Source: Sporomusaceae bacterium (GTDB lineage Bacteria; Bacillota; Negativicutes; Acidaminococcales; JAJUGR01). From it: 64,000 nucleotides of DNA. Below, in pieces: positions 1-9,386 of this stretch. Within the stretch, counting starts at the first letter, position 1, and each line of letters starts with the position of its first letter. The stretch is from the NCBI GenBank assembly GCA_029265905.1, contig JAJUGR010000007.1:58930-122929 (forward strand), written 5' to 3'. The position numbers and the translations under genes were made by a program. Below the pieces are notes generated by a model. That model had not been told where the DNA came from. It was given only the letters and a program-made list of their open reading frames with translations, and did not search any database.

Positions 1-1548
1 TCGCGCCTTTCCATCGGCTCGGCCAATGCGCGTGATTTGGCCTCCTTGCGCTCTTCCCTGGCCGTTTTGCCGGCAGTGCGCGAAAAACTGCTCAAGTACG
101 AACATATCAGCCTCTTGCGCCGCTTGTCGCTTTTTTGCTCCACCCATACGGAGCTGGCCTCCCTTTTGGAAAACGCACTGGTGGACAATCCGCCTTTTTC
201 CGTGCGTGAGGGCGGGATGATCCGCGACGGCTATAATTTGGAACTGGATGAAATTAAAAGCATTTCCCAGGACAGCCATACGTGGCTGCAGCAATTTGAA
301 CTGCAGCTAAAGCAGCGGACGGCCATCAAGAGCCTGAAGGTCGGCTACAACAAGGTGTTCGGTTATTACATCGAGGTGACGAAGGCCAACAGCGACCTGG
401 TGCCGGACGATTTTGTGCGCAAGCAAACGCTGGCCAATGCCGAACGCTACATTACCCAAGACCTCAAAGAATATGAGAGCCGCATTCTGGGCGCAAAAGA
501 ACGCCTTGAACAGCTGGAATTTCACCTGTTCAGCCAGCTTTGCGACCAGGTGCGGGAGAAGCTGGCGGCGCTGCAGCAAACCGCTGGCGCTTTGGGTTCC
601 GTGGACGCCCTGCTGTCGTTGGCGGAAGCAGCCGCGCGCTACCAGTATGTCTGCCCGGAATTGAATGATCGCCATCAAATCAGCATTCAGGAAGGCCGGC
701 ATCCGGTTGTGGAGCGCCTGCTCAAGAAGGAGCGCTTCGTCCCTAACGACACCCGCCTCGATCAGCACGAGCAACGGGTGATGATCATAACGGGGCCGAA
801 CATGGCCGGCAAATCGACTTATATGCGGCAGGTGGCCCTCTTGGTCATCATGGCGCAAATCGGCAGCTTCATACCCGCCAAAGCGGGCTCAATCTGCCCG
901 GTCGAGCGCATTTTCACCCGCGTCGGCGCAAGCGATGATCTGGCGACGGGGCAAAGCACGTTCATGGTGGAGATGAATGAAGTGGCGCAGATCCTGCACC
1001 ATGCCAACGCCAACAGCCTGGTCATTCTCGATGAGGTCGGCCGAGGCACGAGCACGTATGACGGCATGAGCATCGCCAGCGCCGTGTTGGAGTATCTGAC
1101 GGAAAAAGTGCAGGCGAAGACCTTGTTCGCCACGCACTACCATGAATTGATGAGCCTGGCCGACCGTTATCCGGCGGTCAAAAACCATAGCGTCGCCGTC
1201 AAGGAAAAAGGCAACGACGTGCTCTTTTTGCGCCGGATCGTGGCGGGCGGAACAGACCGCAGCTACGGCATCCACGTGGCGCAACTGGCTGGGCTGCCGA
1301 AAAAAGTAATTGAACGGGCCCAAGCCAATTTAGACCGCTTTTCCGAGCCGGGCGGCGCGCCGGCAGCGCTTGCCGCGGCGCCGCCGGGCAGCGCCGCGGC
1401 AATGACCGTCTGCCAGGCGACGCTGTTCAGCAGCAGTCTGGCCGAAGAACTGCTGGCGGTGGATGTGACGACCACAACGCCATTGGAGGCGCTGAATTTG
1501 CTGTACAGACTGCAGCAGCAGGCGAAACAGGAGGCGGGACAGCCGTGA
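1..1548 (+). CDS. mutS: DNA mismatch repair protein MutS, 5'-truncated by window edge
   Basis: Recognises mismatched bases and recruits MutL in an ATP-dependent way. Reading is open in frame 1 from the first base, so only the last 515 residues (lever/clamp, ATPase and C-terminal parts) are present and the mismatch-binding N-terminus lies upstream. Walker A GPNMAGKST is at fragment residues 265-273, the Walker B ILDE around 342-345 is followed by GRGTSTYDG, and the FATHYHEL signature follows. The C-terminal helix (LEALNLLYRLQQ) is the usual MutS tail. The stop overlaps the mutL start by one base (TGATG), so the two mismatch repair proteins are translationally coupled. Confidence 0.97.
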   Translation, partial: SRLSIGSANARDLASLRSSLAVLPAVREKLLKYEHISLLRRLSLFCSTHTELASLLENALVDNPPFSVREGGMIRDGYNLELDEIKSISQDSHTWLQQFELQLKQRTAIKSLKVGYNKVFGYYIEVTKANSDLVPDDFVRKQTLANAERYITQDLKEYESRILGAKERLEQLEFHLFSQLCDQVREKLAALQQTAGALGSVDALLSLAEAAARYQYVCPELNDRHQISIQEGRHPVVERLLKKERFVPNDTRLDQHEQRVMIITGPNMAGKSTYMRQVALLVIMAQIGSFIPAKAGSICPVERIFTRVGASDDLATGQSTFMVEMNEVAQILHHANANSLVILDEVGRGTSTYDGMSIASAVLEYLTEKVQAKTLFATHYHELMSLADRYPAVKNHSVAVKEKGNDVLFLRRIVAGGTDRSYGIHVAQLAGLPKKVIERAQANLDRFSEPGGAPAALAAAPPGSAAAMTVCQATLFSSSLAEELLAVDVTTTTPLEALNLLYRLQQQAKQEAGQP

Positions 1549-3395
1549 TGGAGACAAAAATTCGCGTTCTTGACGAACATACCGCAAACCAGATTGCCGC
1601 CGGCGAAGTCGTGGAGCGTCCTGCCTCCGTCGTCAAGGAACTGGTGGAGAATGCGCTTGATGCGGGGGCCAGCTTCATTGAGATTGAAATTGTGCAGGGC
1701 GGCATTGAGCTGATCCGGGTGACGGACAACGGTTCCGGCATGTCGCAGGCTGACGCGGAGCTGGCGATTTTGCGCCACGCAACCAGCAAAATCCGTTCGG
1801 CGGACGATCTGGACCACGTGCTGACCCTAGGGTTTCGCGGCGAAGCCTTGCCGAGCATCGCCTCCGTCGCGCGCTTTTCCCTGCTGACGCGCCTGGCTGG
1901 CGAAGAAGTCGGCTGCCGCATTGAGGTGGCGGGCGGCGCCGCGCCGGCTGTCAGCCCGGCGGGTACGGCGGTCGGCACGACCATTTTGGTGGAAGAGCTT
2001 TTTTTCAATACGCCGGCCAGGCGCAAGTTTTTGAAATCACCCCAAGCGGAGGCGCGCCAGGTTCACGATACGGTTGGACGGCTCGCGCTTACGCGCCCGG
2101 ACGTGCAGTTTGTGCTGATTAACAGCGGCAAAACGGTGCTGTCCACACCCGGAACGGCCCGCTTGCAGGAGACGATCGGCGGGTTGTACGGCCAAGCGGT
2201 GCAGGCCGAGACCGTGGCGGTTGACTATGAATATGAAATCGTCCGGGTTTCCGGTTTTGTCGGAAAGCCGACCCTGCTGCGCGGCAACCGCCAGTGGCAG
2301 ACGATTATCGTCAACGGCCGCGTGATCGTCAGCCGCTCCTTGCAGCGGGCGGTAGACCAGGCCTATGAATCGCTTATTCCTCGGCAGGGGTTTCCGTTTG
2401 CCGTGCTGGCCATTTCGATCGATACGGAACAGGTTGATGTAAACGTGCACCCGCAAAAAAGCGAGGTGCGTTTCAGCAACGAGCAGCAGCTCTTTAGGGC
2501 CGTCTACCATGCCGTTCGATGCGCGCTGGAGCAAGGCGGCACCCTCGGCGCCGGACCGGCAAGTGCGCTCACAACCGCCTCGGCCATAACGGCGCCAATT
2601 GCAGTTCGGCCGGCGCTTTATCTGCGGGATCCGGCGCCCGCAACAAGCTGGCCCGCGCCGGCCGCGTCCTGGCGTCCGGCCGGCGTGGCCGCGGCGGGGC
2701 AGGATGATTCGCCCCCGCGGGAAGCGTCGTGGGCGACGGCTGCCTTTCAAGCAACCGGCGGGAACGAACAGGCCCGTGATGCGGGCGCCGTCGAAGCGCT
2801 CTTTGCCGCGGAGGTGAGCGGTGCGGCGCCAATTTGGCCGGTGGGTCAGGTTGACAAGGCGTTCATCATCGCCCAATCGGAAGACGTCCTGTATTTGATT
2901 GACCAGCATGCGGCGCATGAGCGGGTTTTATTCGACAGGCTGTCCGCGCGGCTGGAAAACATGGCCGTTCAGCCGCTGCTGCTGCCGATTGGCTTGTCTG
3001 TCACGTACGCGGAGGCCAGTCTGGCCGAGGAGCAGCAAGCGCTCTTAGAGTCCCTGGGTTTTGACATTACGCCCAGCGGGCCGACGCAGGTCAGCGTCGC
3101 AGCGGCGCCGGTCGATTTGCCGGAGAAGGCGATTGAGCCGGTGGTGCGGGAAATCTTGTCCTACCTTGTTGAGGAGAAGGCGCCGACGGCTCTTTCGCTG
3201 CGGCAAAAATTCCTGTTCAGCTCCGCCTGCCACGCGGCGATTCGCGCCGGCGAGGTTTTGTCGATGCGGCAAATGAAGGATTTGGTCCAGCAACTGTTTG
3301 CCACCAAGTTTCCGTACACGTGCCCGCACGGACGACCGGTCACGGTTCGTTTTGAAGCGGAGGAAATCGGACGCTGGTTCAAGCGGGGCACGTAG
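1548..3395 (+). CDS. mutL: DNA mismatch repair protein MutL
   Basis: MutS-activated matchmaker and probable nicking endonuclease. The N-terminal GHKL ATPase is clear: LVENALDAGA, DNGSGM and TLGFRGEALPSI. An Ala/Pro-rich linker spans roughly residues 330-430, followed by the C-terminal dimerisation domain. Endonuclease-type motifs are present: DQHAAHE from residue 452, SACHAAIRAGE, and CPHGRP near the end. In the DQHA(X)2E(X)4E metal motif the last position appears as Asp463 rather than Glu. Length 615 aa is normal. ATG at 1548 is preferred over the GTG at 1545 because it sits about 12 bases after AGGAGG; the start overlaps the mutS stop. Confidence 0.97.
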   Translation: METKIRVLDEHTANQIAAGEVVERPASVVKELVENALDAGASFIEIEIVQGGIELIRVTDNGSGMSQADAELAILRHATSKIRSADDLDHVLTLGFRGEALPSIASVARFSLLTRLAGEEVGCRIEVAGGAAPAVSPAGTAVGTTILVEELFFNTPARRKFLKSPQAEARQVHDTVGRLALTRPDVQFVLINSGKTVLSTPGTARLQETIGGLYGQAVQAETVAVDYEYEIVRVSGFVGKPTLLRGNRQWQTIIVNGRVIVSRSLQRAVDQAYESLIPRQGFPFAVLAISIDTEQVDVNVHPQKSEVRFSNEQQLFRAVYHAVRCALEQGGTLGAGPASALTTASAITAPIAVRPALYLRDPAPATSWPAPAASWRPAGVAAAGQDDSPPREASWATAAFQATGGNEQARDAGAVEALFAAEVSGAAPIWPVGQVDKAFIIAQSEDVLYLIDQHAAHERVLFDRLSARLENMAVQPLLLPIGLSVTYAEASLAEEQQALLESLGFDITPSGPTQVSVAAAPVDLPEKAIEPVVREILSYLVEEKAPTALSLRQKFLFSSACHAAIRAGEVLSMRQMKDLVQQLFATKFPYTCPHGRPVTVRFEAEEIGRWFKRGT

Positions 3396-3413
3396 AAAAA
3401 GGAGATTACAGAT

Positions 3414-4211
3414 ATGAAGGCAGCTGTCACAACCGGCAGCAAAAACGTTTCCGCCGTGCGGGAACAAGCGGCAGCGTGGGCAATAGAGCTTGCGCTGCCC
3501 TTTCTGGAGCGAACCGGACCGTTGGAAACGATCTGCGCCCAAGCAGGGCTGGACGCCCTGCTGGTAGTCACGAAACAAGGTCCGCGGGTGTACTTGCCCG
3601 GCGAAGGTGGCGCTTTCTTCTTTCATCCCAGCCTGTCAGTCTTGCGCGTGCAGCGCCTGGCGCGCGGCGGGCATGACCTGCTGCTCAATGCGCTGGAACT
3701 CTCGCCTGGCGAACAGGTGCTGGACTGCACGCTTGGCTTGGCGTCGGACGCCTGCGTCATGGCGCATGCCTTGGGGGAAAATGGCGCGGTGCGGGGTCTG
3801 GAAGCCTCGCCCCTGATCGCACTCGTCGTGCGCGAAGGCCTGATGGCCTGCCAGCGCCAGAACGAACAGCCGGTCTGGCTGCGCCAAGCGGCAGCGCGGA
3901 TTGCGGTTGAGACAGGGCGCTACGAGGCGGTGCTGGCATCGTTGCCGGACAAGGCTTATGACGTTGTCTATTTTGATCCGCTTTTTGTCCATCCCGTGGC
4001 GGCGTCAGCCAACATGCAGCCTCTGCGCCCATTGGCGCAGTCCGGCGGCGTTTCGGCCGCCAGCTTGGCTCAGGCGCGCCGCGTCGCCAGGCGCCGGGTT
4101 GTGATTAAGGACCACCGCTCCGGCGCGCTGCTAAAGGCGCTTAAGGCGCCGCAATTGAGCGGCGGCAAATACAGTCATATTCGATTTGGCATTTGGGAGG
4201 CTGAGAAGTGA
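3414..4211 (+). CDS. class I SAM-dependent methyltransferase, RsmJ-like (DUF548 type)
   Basis: Predicted S-adenosylmethionine-dependent methyltransferase, 265 aa. The SAM-binding region is the LDCTLGLASDA stretch near residue 105, with an acidic strand end (GLEAS) after it, and a catalytic-type motif YFDPLF around residue 185. The latter resembles the DPM(F/Y)P loop of RsmJ, which methylates 16S rRNA guanosine 1516 in Escherichia coli. A target in rRNA is therefore a reasonable inference but not shown. The N-terminal 90 residues look like a separate small domain. The gene lies between mutL and miaA with a 4-bp overlap to miaA, a context consistent with a translation-related role. A good ribosome site (AAAGGAG) precedes the ATG. 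Confidence 0.75.
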   Translation: MKAAVTTGSKNVSAVREQAAAWAIELALPFLERTGPLETICAQAGLDALLVVTKQGPRVYLPGEGGAFFFHPSLSVLRVQRLARGGHDLLLNALELSPGEQVLDCTLGLASDACVMAHALGENGAVRGLEASPLIALVVREGLMACQRQNEQPVWLRQAAARIAVETGRYEAVLASLPDKAYDVVYFDPLFVHPVAASANMQPLRPLAQSGGVSAASLAQARRVARRRVVIKDHRSGALLKALKAPQLSGGKYSHIRFGIWEAEK

Positions 4212-5143
4212 AGCCAAAGGTAATCGTCATTCTAGGCCCAACCGCGACGGGAAAATCGGCGCTTGGCGTTAGTTTGGCCAAGCGGCTCGGCGGGGAAATT
4301 ATTTCCGGCGATTCCATGCTGGTTTTTCGGGGCATGGATATCGGTACGGCTAAGCCGGAGCGCGCAATCCTCGACAGCGTTCCGCACCACCTGATCGATA
4401 TTTTGGAACCGAATGAGCCCTACAGCGCAGCCGATTTCCAGACGCAAGCCGACGCCTTGATCGCATCCTTGCAGCAACAAAACAAATGGCCGATCGTCGT
4501 CGGCGGAACGGGCCTGTACATCCAGGCGCTGCTGGAGAAATACGAATTTGCTCCCGTTGCGGAGGATGCCGCCTTGCGCGCCCGTTTGGCGAACAAGGCG
4601 GCGCAAGAGGGGAACGCAAGCGTGTGGCAGGAGTTGGCGGCGCTTGATCCGCTGACGGCGGCCCGCTTGCACGTCAATGATGTGCGCCGCGTAATCCGGG
4701 CGATTGAGGTGGCGCATGCGGGAGGCGCCGTGTCGCAGCGGCGCGGGCATCCCGAAGCGATGCGCTATGACGCCTGGGTGATCGGCCTGACGATGGAGCG
4801 CAGCAAGCTTTATGCGCGCATCAATCAGCGCGTGGACGAGATGGTGGCGCAGGGGCTGATCGAAGAAGTGGCCGCCCTCTTAAAGCAGGGCGTTTCGCCG
4901 ACGGCGCAGTCAATGAAGGGAATCGGCTACAAGGAGATCGTCGCTTATCTCGCCGGCGAGCTTGACTATCAGACGGCCGTCGACAAGGTGAAGCAGGCGA
5001 CGCGCAACTTCGCCAAGCGGCAATTCACCTGGTACCGGCGCATGCAATATATCGAATGGTACGACGTGTCCGCTTATCCTGATACGGAGGCGCTGGCTGA
5101 CGTCTTGTGCGCCAAGCTTGCCGACCGCTATAAACAGGAGTAA
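4208..5143 (+). CDS. miaA: tRNA dimethylallyltransferase MiaA
   Basis: Transfers the dimethylallyl group to N6 of adenosine 37 in tRNAs reading UNN codons. Shows the N-terminal P-loop GPTATGKSAL, the substrate-site sequences SGDSMLVFRGMDIGTAKP and GGTGLYI, and the C-terminal RNA-binding stretch ending QFTWYRRM. Length 311 aa is typical. It starts with GTG at 4208, whose last three bases plus the next form the TGA of the methyltransferase gene (GTGA overlap), so translation is coupled. miaA next to hfq is a widely conserved arrangement. Confidence 0.97.
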   Translation: MKPKVIVILGPTATGKSALGVSLAKRLGGEIISGDSMLVFRGMDIGTAKPERAILDSVPHHLIDILEPNEPYSAADFQTQADALIASLQQQNKWPIVVGGTGLYIQALLEKYEFAPVAEDAALRARLANKAAQEGNASVWQELAALDPLTAARLHVNDVRRVIRAIEVAHAGGAVSQRRGHPEAMRYDAWVIGLTMERSKLYARINQRVDEMVAQGLIEEVAALLKQGVSPTAQSMKGIGYKEIVAYLAGELDYQTAVDKVKQATRNFAKRQFTWYRRMQYIEWYDVSAYPDTEALADVLCAKLADRYKQE

Positions 5144-5176
5144 GATAAAGACAAATGTTGCAAGGGGGAAATAAGC

Positions 5177-5425
5177 ATGGCAGCAAGGATCATCAACCTG
5201 CAGGACAGCTTTTTAAATCAGGTGCGCAAAGAAAACGTGCCTGTCGTTATGTACCTGTTGAACGGATTTCAAATTCGCGGCCTGGTCCGCGGCTTTGATA
5301 ACTTCACGGTTATTGTCGAACAAGACGGCAAGCAGCAGCTTATTTACAAGCACGCTGTGTCCACGATTTCACCCCTGAGCCCGATTGAAATTGTCGCCCC
5401 GGAGCGGCGCGAGGAAAGACCGTGA
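5177..5425 (+). CDS. hfq: RNA chaperone Hfq
   Basis: Small hexameric Sm-like protein that binds small RNAs and A-rich mRNA tracts. The 82-residue protein has the Sm1 region ([33 protein letters not shown]) and the Sm2 signature YKHAVSTI. A strong ribosome site (AAGGGGGAA) lies before ATG 5177, in the 33-bp gap after miaA. The last bases overlap the next gene (GTGA), so hfq is part of the miaA-hfq-xerD unit. Confidence 0.97.
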   Translation: MAARIINLQDSFLNQVRKENVPVVMYLLNGFQIRGLVRGFDNFTVIVEQDGKQQLIYKHAVSTISPLSPIEIVAPERREERP

Positions 5426-6306
5426 AAAGCAGCGCGCCGCGGCTGGAAGCTTTTTTAGCCTATTTGCTCGTCGAAAGAGGCCTTTCCGTCAATACGCGGG
5501 AGGCCTACCGGCGCGACATCGAGGCCTTTTTGGCGACGGTGGCGGGAACGCCGCTTGCTGCTGTGACCAAGGAAATGATCGTTCGGCACCTGGCGCAGGA
5601 GAAGGAAAAGCGGCGGGCGCCGGCAACCATGGCGAGGAAGCTTTCTTCGTTGCGCGCCTTTTTTCATTTTTTAGCGGCGGAGGGCCTGATAACAGACAAC
5701 CCGACCGTGGTGCTGGAAACGCCAATGCTGCCGCACAAGCTGCCTGCCATTTTATCGCCCGAGGAAGTGCAGCGGCTTGTCGAGATGCCGGATTCGCATT
5801 CGCCGGCGGGGGTGCGCGACCGGGCGATGCTGGAACTGCTGTATGGCAGCGGCTTGCGGATTTCCGAAGCGGTGGCCGCCAACCTGGGCGATTTTGATCT
5901 GGGCGCCGGAACGATGCGCTGCTTCGGCAAAGGCGCCAAGGAGCGCCTGCTGCCATTAAGCAGCCAGGCTGTCTTGTGGCTCGAACGCTACAATAAAGAA
6001 GTTCGCCCAAGCTGGGCGGAGCCGTCAGCGAGGGCTTTTTTCCTGACGGCGGGCGGCGGGCGGATTACGCGCCAGGCGGTCTGGCAGCAGGTGAAGCGGT
6101 ATGCGGCGCAAGCGGGGATCGCAAAACGCCTCTCGCCGCATTTATTGCGCCACTCGTTCGCCACGCATTTGCTGGAAAACGGCGCCGACCTGCGCATGGT
6201 GCAGGAGCTGCTCGGCCATGCCGATATTGCCACGACGCAGATTTATACGCATGTGAACGTCAGCCGCCTGCGCGACCTGTATGACCGGACTCATCCGCGG
6301 GCGTAA
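5422..6306 (+). CDS. xerD: site-specific tyrosine recombinase, XerD type
   Basis: Integrase-family recombinase expected to resolve chromosome dimers at dif. The N-terminal SAM-like core-binding domain covers about residues 5-90, the catalytic domain 105-290. Catalytic residues are visible: Arg in [10 protein letters not shown], Lys in [37 protein letters not shown] with the nucleophile Tyr. The C-terminus ending HPRA and the wording of the HLLENGAD region match XerD better than XerC. Length 294 aa is normal for Xer proteins, and there is no phage or transposon context. GTG start overlaps the hfq stop. Confidence 0.85.
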   Translation: MKSSAPRLEAFLAYLLVERGLSVNTREAYRRDIEAFLATVAGTPLAAVTKEMIVRHLAQEKEKRRAPATMARKLSSLRAFFHFLAAEGLITDNPTVVLETPMLPHKLPAILSPEEVQRLVEMPDSHSPAGVRDRAMLELLYGSGLRISEAVAANLGDFDLGAGTMRCFGKGAKERLLPLSSQAVLWLERYNKEVRPSWAEPSARAFFLTAGGGRITRQAVWQQVKRYAAQAGIAKRLSPHLLRHSFATHLLENGADLRMVQELLGHADIATTQIYTHVNVSRLRDLYDRTHPRA

Positions 6307-6320
6307 GAAGGGGGACTAGC

Positions 6321-7541
6321 ATGAGGAAAAAACGCAGCATTTGGTCCTGGCTGTTAGTGGCGATGATTCTCGTCGGCGCGGCGGTTTGGGGCTTTTATAC
6401 GGCTAAGCCGCACAGCGATCAGGCCGGCAAACCCGGATTGAAAACGGCGCAAGAGGAAAAAGCCGTAAAGCCGACCGAACCGATGAGCAAAAACGACGTC
6501 GATTATCGCCAGCAAGCGCAAAAGGTCCATCAAAAGCTCGATCAAGCGCTGGCGAAGGCTGGCGGCAGCTTTGCCTCGCTTGAGCAGGAAGAAAAACGGA
6601 GCAAGCGCGACAACGGCGGCGCGATTATCTGGCATCGCCGCACAATCGTCATTGAGTTGCCCAAGGATCAAAGCCCGGCCGGAGCCGCCAGCCGGATTAA
6701 AAGCGTCTTGGCGGCTCCGGCCGGCATAGTGGAAGAAGCGAATGATACGTGGCAGGGAAAAGCGGCCCTGCGGCTTGACGTCGGCTTCACGGAACAGCTC
6801 GGCGGCGAGCCGCTGCGCTTGATTACGGACAAGGTCTACTTGGTCGGCGGCGGAACGGCCGCCTCGACCGCAAAAAGCGCGCCAAAAGGGCAACTGGCGA
6901 TCATCATCGACGATTGCGGCTATGAACTGGGCGCCGCAGAGCGGATGACCGGCTTGCCCGCCAACCTGACCTTTGCCATTTTGCCCTACCGTCCGTATTC
7001 CACCCAGAGCCTTGCCTTCGCCCAGCAGCGAGGCAAGGAAGCGATCCTGCATTTGCCGATGGAGCCGCTTGATGCCTCGCAAGCTTCGGAGGCGAAAATG
7101 GTGGCGGTTTCGATGACAGAAGGCGAAATCCAACAGGTAACGCGCCAGGCTCTTGACTCGCTGCCGGGCGTGATCGGCGTGAACAACCACCAGGGTTCGC
7201 GGGCCACGGGCGACGAGCGGACGATGCGCGCCGTATTGGGGGTCGTGCGCAGCCGCGGACTGTATTTCATCGACAGCCACACGCAGGCCAGGTCCGTCGC
7301 TTACCAGACAGCGTCTGAAATGGGCGTTTCAGCCGCCTTGAACGGCATGTTTTTGGACAACAGCTCCGACGTGGACGCGATCAAAAACAGGATGCGCCAG
7401 GCGGCGAAAACGGCGGCGGAAAACGGCTCGCTGGTGGCGATTTGCCATGCCCGTCCGAACACGTCAATCGCCCTTGCGGAAGTCATTGGCGAATTGCAGC
7501 AAACGACCAACCTTGTTTTTGCTTCGCAATTGCTCAGATAA
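6321..7541 (+). CDS. divergent polysaccharide deacetylase family protein (YibQ/DUF610 type)
   Basis: Membrane-anchored or secreted protein with a degenerate polysaccharide deacetylase fold. A basic N-terminus (MRKKRS) is followed by a single hydrophobic segment at about residues 9-27, then a charged linker. The conserved domain begins near residue 190 with LAIIIDDCGYE and continues through ILPYRPYS, LHLPMEP and NHQGSRAT. These are the family hallmarks; the DD and HLPMEP motifs correspond to the metal-site region of true deacetylases. The substrate is unknown, probably a cell envelope glycan. It follows xerD by 14 bp with a clear ribosome site (GAAGGGGGA) and may belong to the same transcript. 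Confidence 0.85.
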   Translation: MRKKRSIWSWLLVAMILVGAAVWGFYTAKPHSDQAGKPGLKTAQEEKAVKPTEPMSKNDVDYRQQAQKVHQKLDQALAKAGGSFASLEQEEKRSKRDNGGAIIWHRRTIVIELPKDQSPAGAASRIKSVLAAPAGIVEEANDTWQGKAALRLDVGFTEQLGGEPLRLITDKVYLVGGGTAASTAKSAPKGQLAIIIDDCGYELGAAERMTGLPANLTFAILPYRPYSTQSLAFAQQRGKEAILHLPMEPLDASQASEAKMVAVSMTEGEIQQVTRQALDSLPGVIGVNNHQGSRATGDERTMRAVLGVVRSRGLYFIDSHTQARSVAYQTASEMGVSAALNGMFLDNSSDVDAIKNRMRQAAKTAAENGSLVAICHARPNTSIALAEVIGELQQTTNLVFASQLLR

Positions 7542-7556
7542 AAGGAGGATGTCAGC

Positions 7557-8807
7557 ATGTCCAGCACATTGGCCGCGGAGACAATCCGCAAGTATGAAGA
7601 GTATGTCAATCCGGCGGTAGCGAAGTTGTTTCGCTACATGGGCCTCTCCAGCGTAGAAGTGAAGGGCGATGGCTGTTGGGTTACGGATTCGGAGGGACGC
7701 CGTTATCTAGACTGCCTTGGCGGTTATGGCGTTTTCAGCCTTGGTCATCGCCACCCGGCGGTGATCGCCGCCGTGAAGGACCAGCTTGACTATTTGCCCA
7801 TGTCGAGCCAGATTTTGTTTGATGCGCCAAAGGCTGATTTGGCCGAGGCGCTGGCGCGCGTGATGCCCGGCGACTTGCAATACAGCTTTTTTGTCAACAG
7901 CGGCACGGAAGCGGTGGAGGGCGCCTTGAAGCTGGCCAGGCTACATACGGGCCGCCAAAAGGTTATTGCCGCGCAAAACGCGTTTCACGGAAAAACCTTC
8001 GGCGCCTTGTCCGCTACCGGGCGGGAGTTGTTCCGCTCGCCGTTTTATCCGCTTCTGGAAGGGTTTGTCCACGTTCCCTACGGTGATGCGGCGGCGCTCG
8101 AGGCGCAAATGGACGAAACGGTGGCGGCGGTGCTCTTAGAGCCGGTGCAGGGCGAAGGCGGCATTATCGTGCCGCCGCCAGGCTACCTAAAGGCGGCGCG
8201 GACGCTGTGCGACCGCTTTGGTGCCCTCTTGATCGCCGACGAGGTGCAGACCGGCCTGGGGCGCACCGGCAAATGGTTCGGCGTTGACCATGAAGGCGTC
8301 GTGCCGGATATTATGGCGACGGCCAAAGCGCTGGGCGGCGGCGTGATGCCGATCGGGGCGTTTACTGCTACAACGGCCGTCTGGGCAAAATTGATTGAGA
8401 GCCCCTTTTTGCACACCTCGACCTTCGGCGGCAATCCGTTGGCCTGCCGCGCCGGTTTGGCGGCGCTGGCGGTGCTCGAGGCAGAGCAGTTGCCGGAGAA
8501 GGCGGCAAAAATCGGTGCCTATTTGATGACGGGCCTGCAGAAAATTCAGGCGCAGCACCCGCACATTCTCGAAGAGGTGCGCGGCAGAGGCATGTTGATC
8601 GGCCTTTTGCTGACAAAAGAGGGGGCGGGCGGCTTTTTGATGTCCCGGCTGATTGACGCGGGCATTCTTGTGGCGTATACCTTGAACAATCCGCGCGTGA
8701 TTCGCATTGAGCCACCGCTTGTCATGTCTGAAGCCGAGGCGGACTTCGCTTTGCAGGCGCTGACGCAGGCGTTTAATGAAACGGCGTCTGTTTTTGAAGA
8801 TTTATAA
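7557..8807 (+). CDS. class III (acetylornithine/putrescine type) aminotransferase
   Basis: PLP-dependent aminotransferase of fold type I, 416 aa. The cofactor lysine is Lys257 in ATAKALGGG. Further family marks are FFVNSGTEAVEGALKLAR, the FHGKTFG loop, and LIADEVQTGLGRTGKWF with the cofactor-binding Asp. Sequence character (YEEYVNPAVAKLFRYMG start) resembles putrescine/ornithine-type enzymes (PatA, ArgD relatives), but the amino donor cannot be assigned from sequence alone. It is 15 bp after the deacetylase-like gene and 24 bp before the START-domain gene, so the three are probably cotranscribed. There is no arginine or polyamine gene beside it to settle the substrate. Confidence 0.85.
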   Translation: MSSTLAAETIRKYEEYVNPAVAKLFRYMGLSSVEVKGDGCWVTDSEGRRYLDCLGGYGVFSLGHRHPAVIAAVKDQLDYLPMSSQILFDAPKADLAEALARVMPGDLQYSFFVNSGTEAVEGALKLARLHTGRQKVIAAQNAFHGKTFGALSATGRELFRSPFYPLLEGFVHVPYGDAAALEAQMDETVAAVLLEPVQGEGGIIVPPPGYLKAARTLCDRFGALLIADEVQTGLGRTGKWFGVDHEGVVPDIMATAKALGGGVMPIGAFTATTAVWAKLIESPFLHTSTFGGNPLACRAGLAALAVLEAEQLPEKAAKIGAYLMTGLQKIQAQHPHILEEVRGRGMLIGLLLTKEGAGGFLMSRLIDAGILVAYTLNNPRVIRIEPPLVMSEAEADFALQALTQAFNETASVFEDL

Positions 8808-8831
8808 CGTATAACGAGGGAGGTTTTTTCG

Positions 8832-9272
8832 TTGCCTTATGTTGAGGTAAGCAAAGTGGTCAAGGCAGACCGGGCGCAAATCCTGCCGATTATTAAACGC
8901 ATGGAGGATTATCCGCTTTTCATGGCCGATTTAAAAAGCGTTTCCGTGCTGGAACGCGGCGACAACTACACGATTACCCATTGGGTGTCGAACGTGGACG
9001 GCCGCGTGATCGAATGGACCGAGCGCGACACCTTCTATGACGATGAGTGGCGCATCCATTATCAGCAGACGGCGGGCGACCTGAAAAAAATGGAGGGTGA
9101 GTGGCTGCTGACGGAGGTGGAGGACGGCACCAAAGTGACACTGACGGTTGATTTTGAGTTCGGCATTCCGATGATCGCCGGGTTGTTGAACCCCATTTTA
9201 AAAATGAAGGTACGCGACAATAGCGAGAACATGCTTGCGGCGGTAAAAGCAAAAATTGAAGGAACTGCCTAA
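8832..9272 (+). CDS. SRPBCC (START-like, RatA/COQ10 type) small protein
   Basis: A 146-residue protein that appears to be a single START-like (polyketide cyclase/COQ10-binding) domain, a fold that forms a hydrophobic ligand cavity. The N-terminus YVEVSKVVKADRA and the sequence MEDYPLFMADLKSVSVLERG are characteristic of this superfamily. Members include RatA and coenzyme Q-binding Coq10; the ligand here is unknown. The start is a TTG at 8832, chosen because GGGAGG stands about 8 bases upstream. It ends the run of co-directional genes from mutS; no clear terminator was seen in the 114 bp before htpX. Confidence 0.7.
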   Translation: MPYVEVSKVVKADRAQILPIIKRMEDYPLFMADLKSVSVLERGDNYTITHWVSNVDGRVIEWTERDTFYDDEWRIHYQQTAGDLKKMEGEWLLTEVEDGTKVTLTVDFEFGIPMIAGLLNPILKMKVRDNSENMLAAVKAKIEGTA

Positions 9273-9311
9273 AACGCCGCAAATTTGCCTGAAATCGCAT
9301 TTTTGTTCATC

Positions 9312-9340
9312 TTGTTAAAGTGCACAGAAACACTTATAAT
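9312..9340 (+). promoter_or_regulatory. sigma-70 type promoter of htpX
   Basis: TTGTTA at 9312-9317 and TATAAT at 9335-9340 are separated by exactly 17 bp. This is a near-consensus vegetative promoter 47 bases before the htpX start. Confidence 0.8.
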
Positions 9341-9386
9341 TAGTTACAGAACCTGTTAATGCAGGAATGAACATTGGGAGGAAAAG

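Noticed and set aside
5422..6306. The tyrosine recombinase as an integrase of a mobile element
   Set aside because: It has XerD length and motifs, is embedded in a conserved housekeeping operon, and no attachment repeats or phage genes are near.
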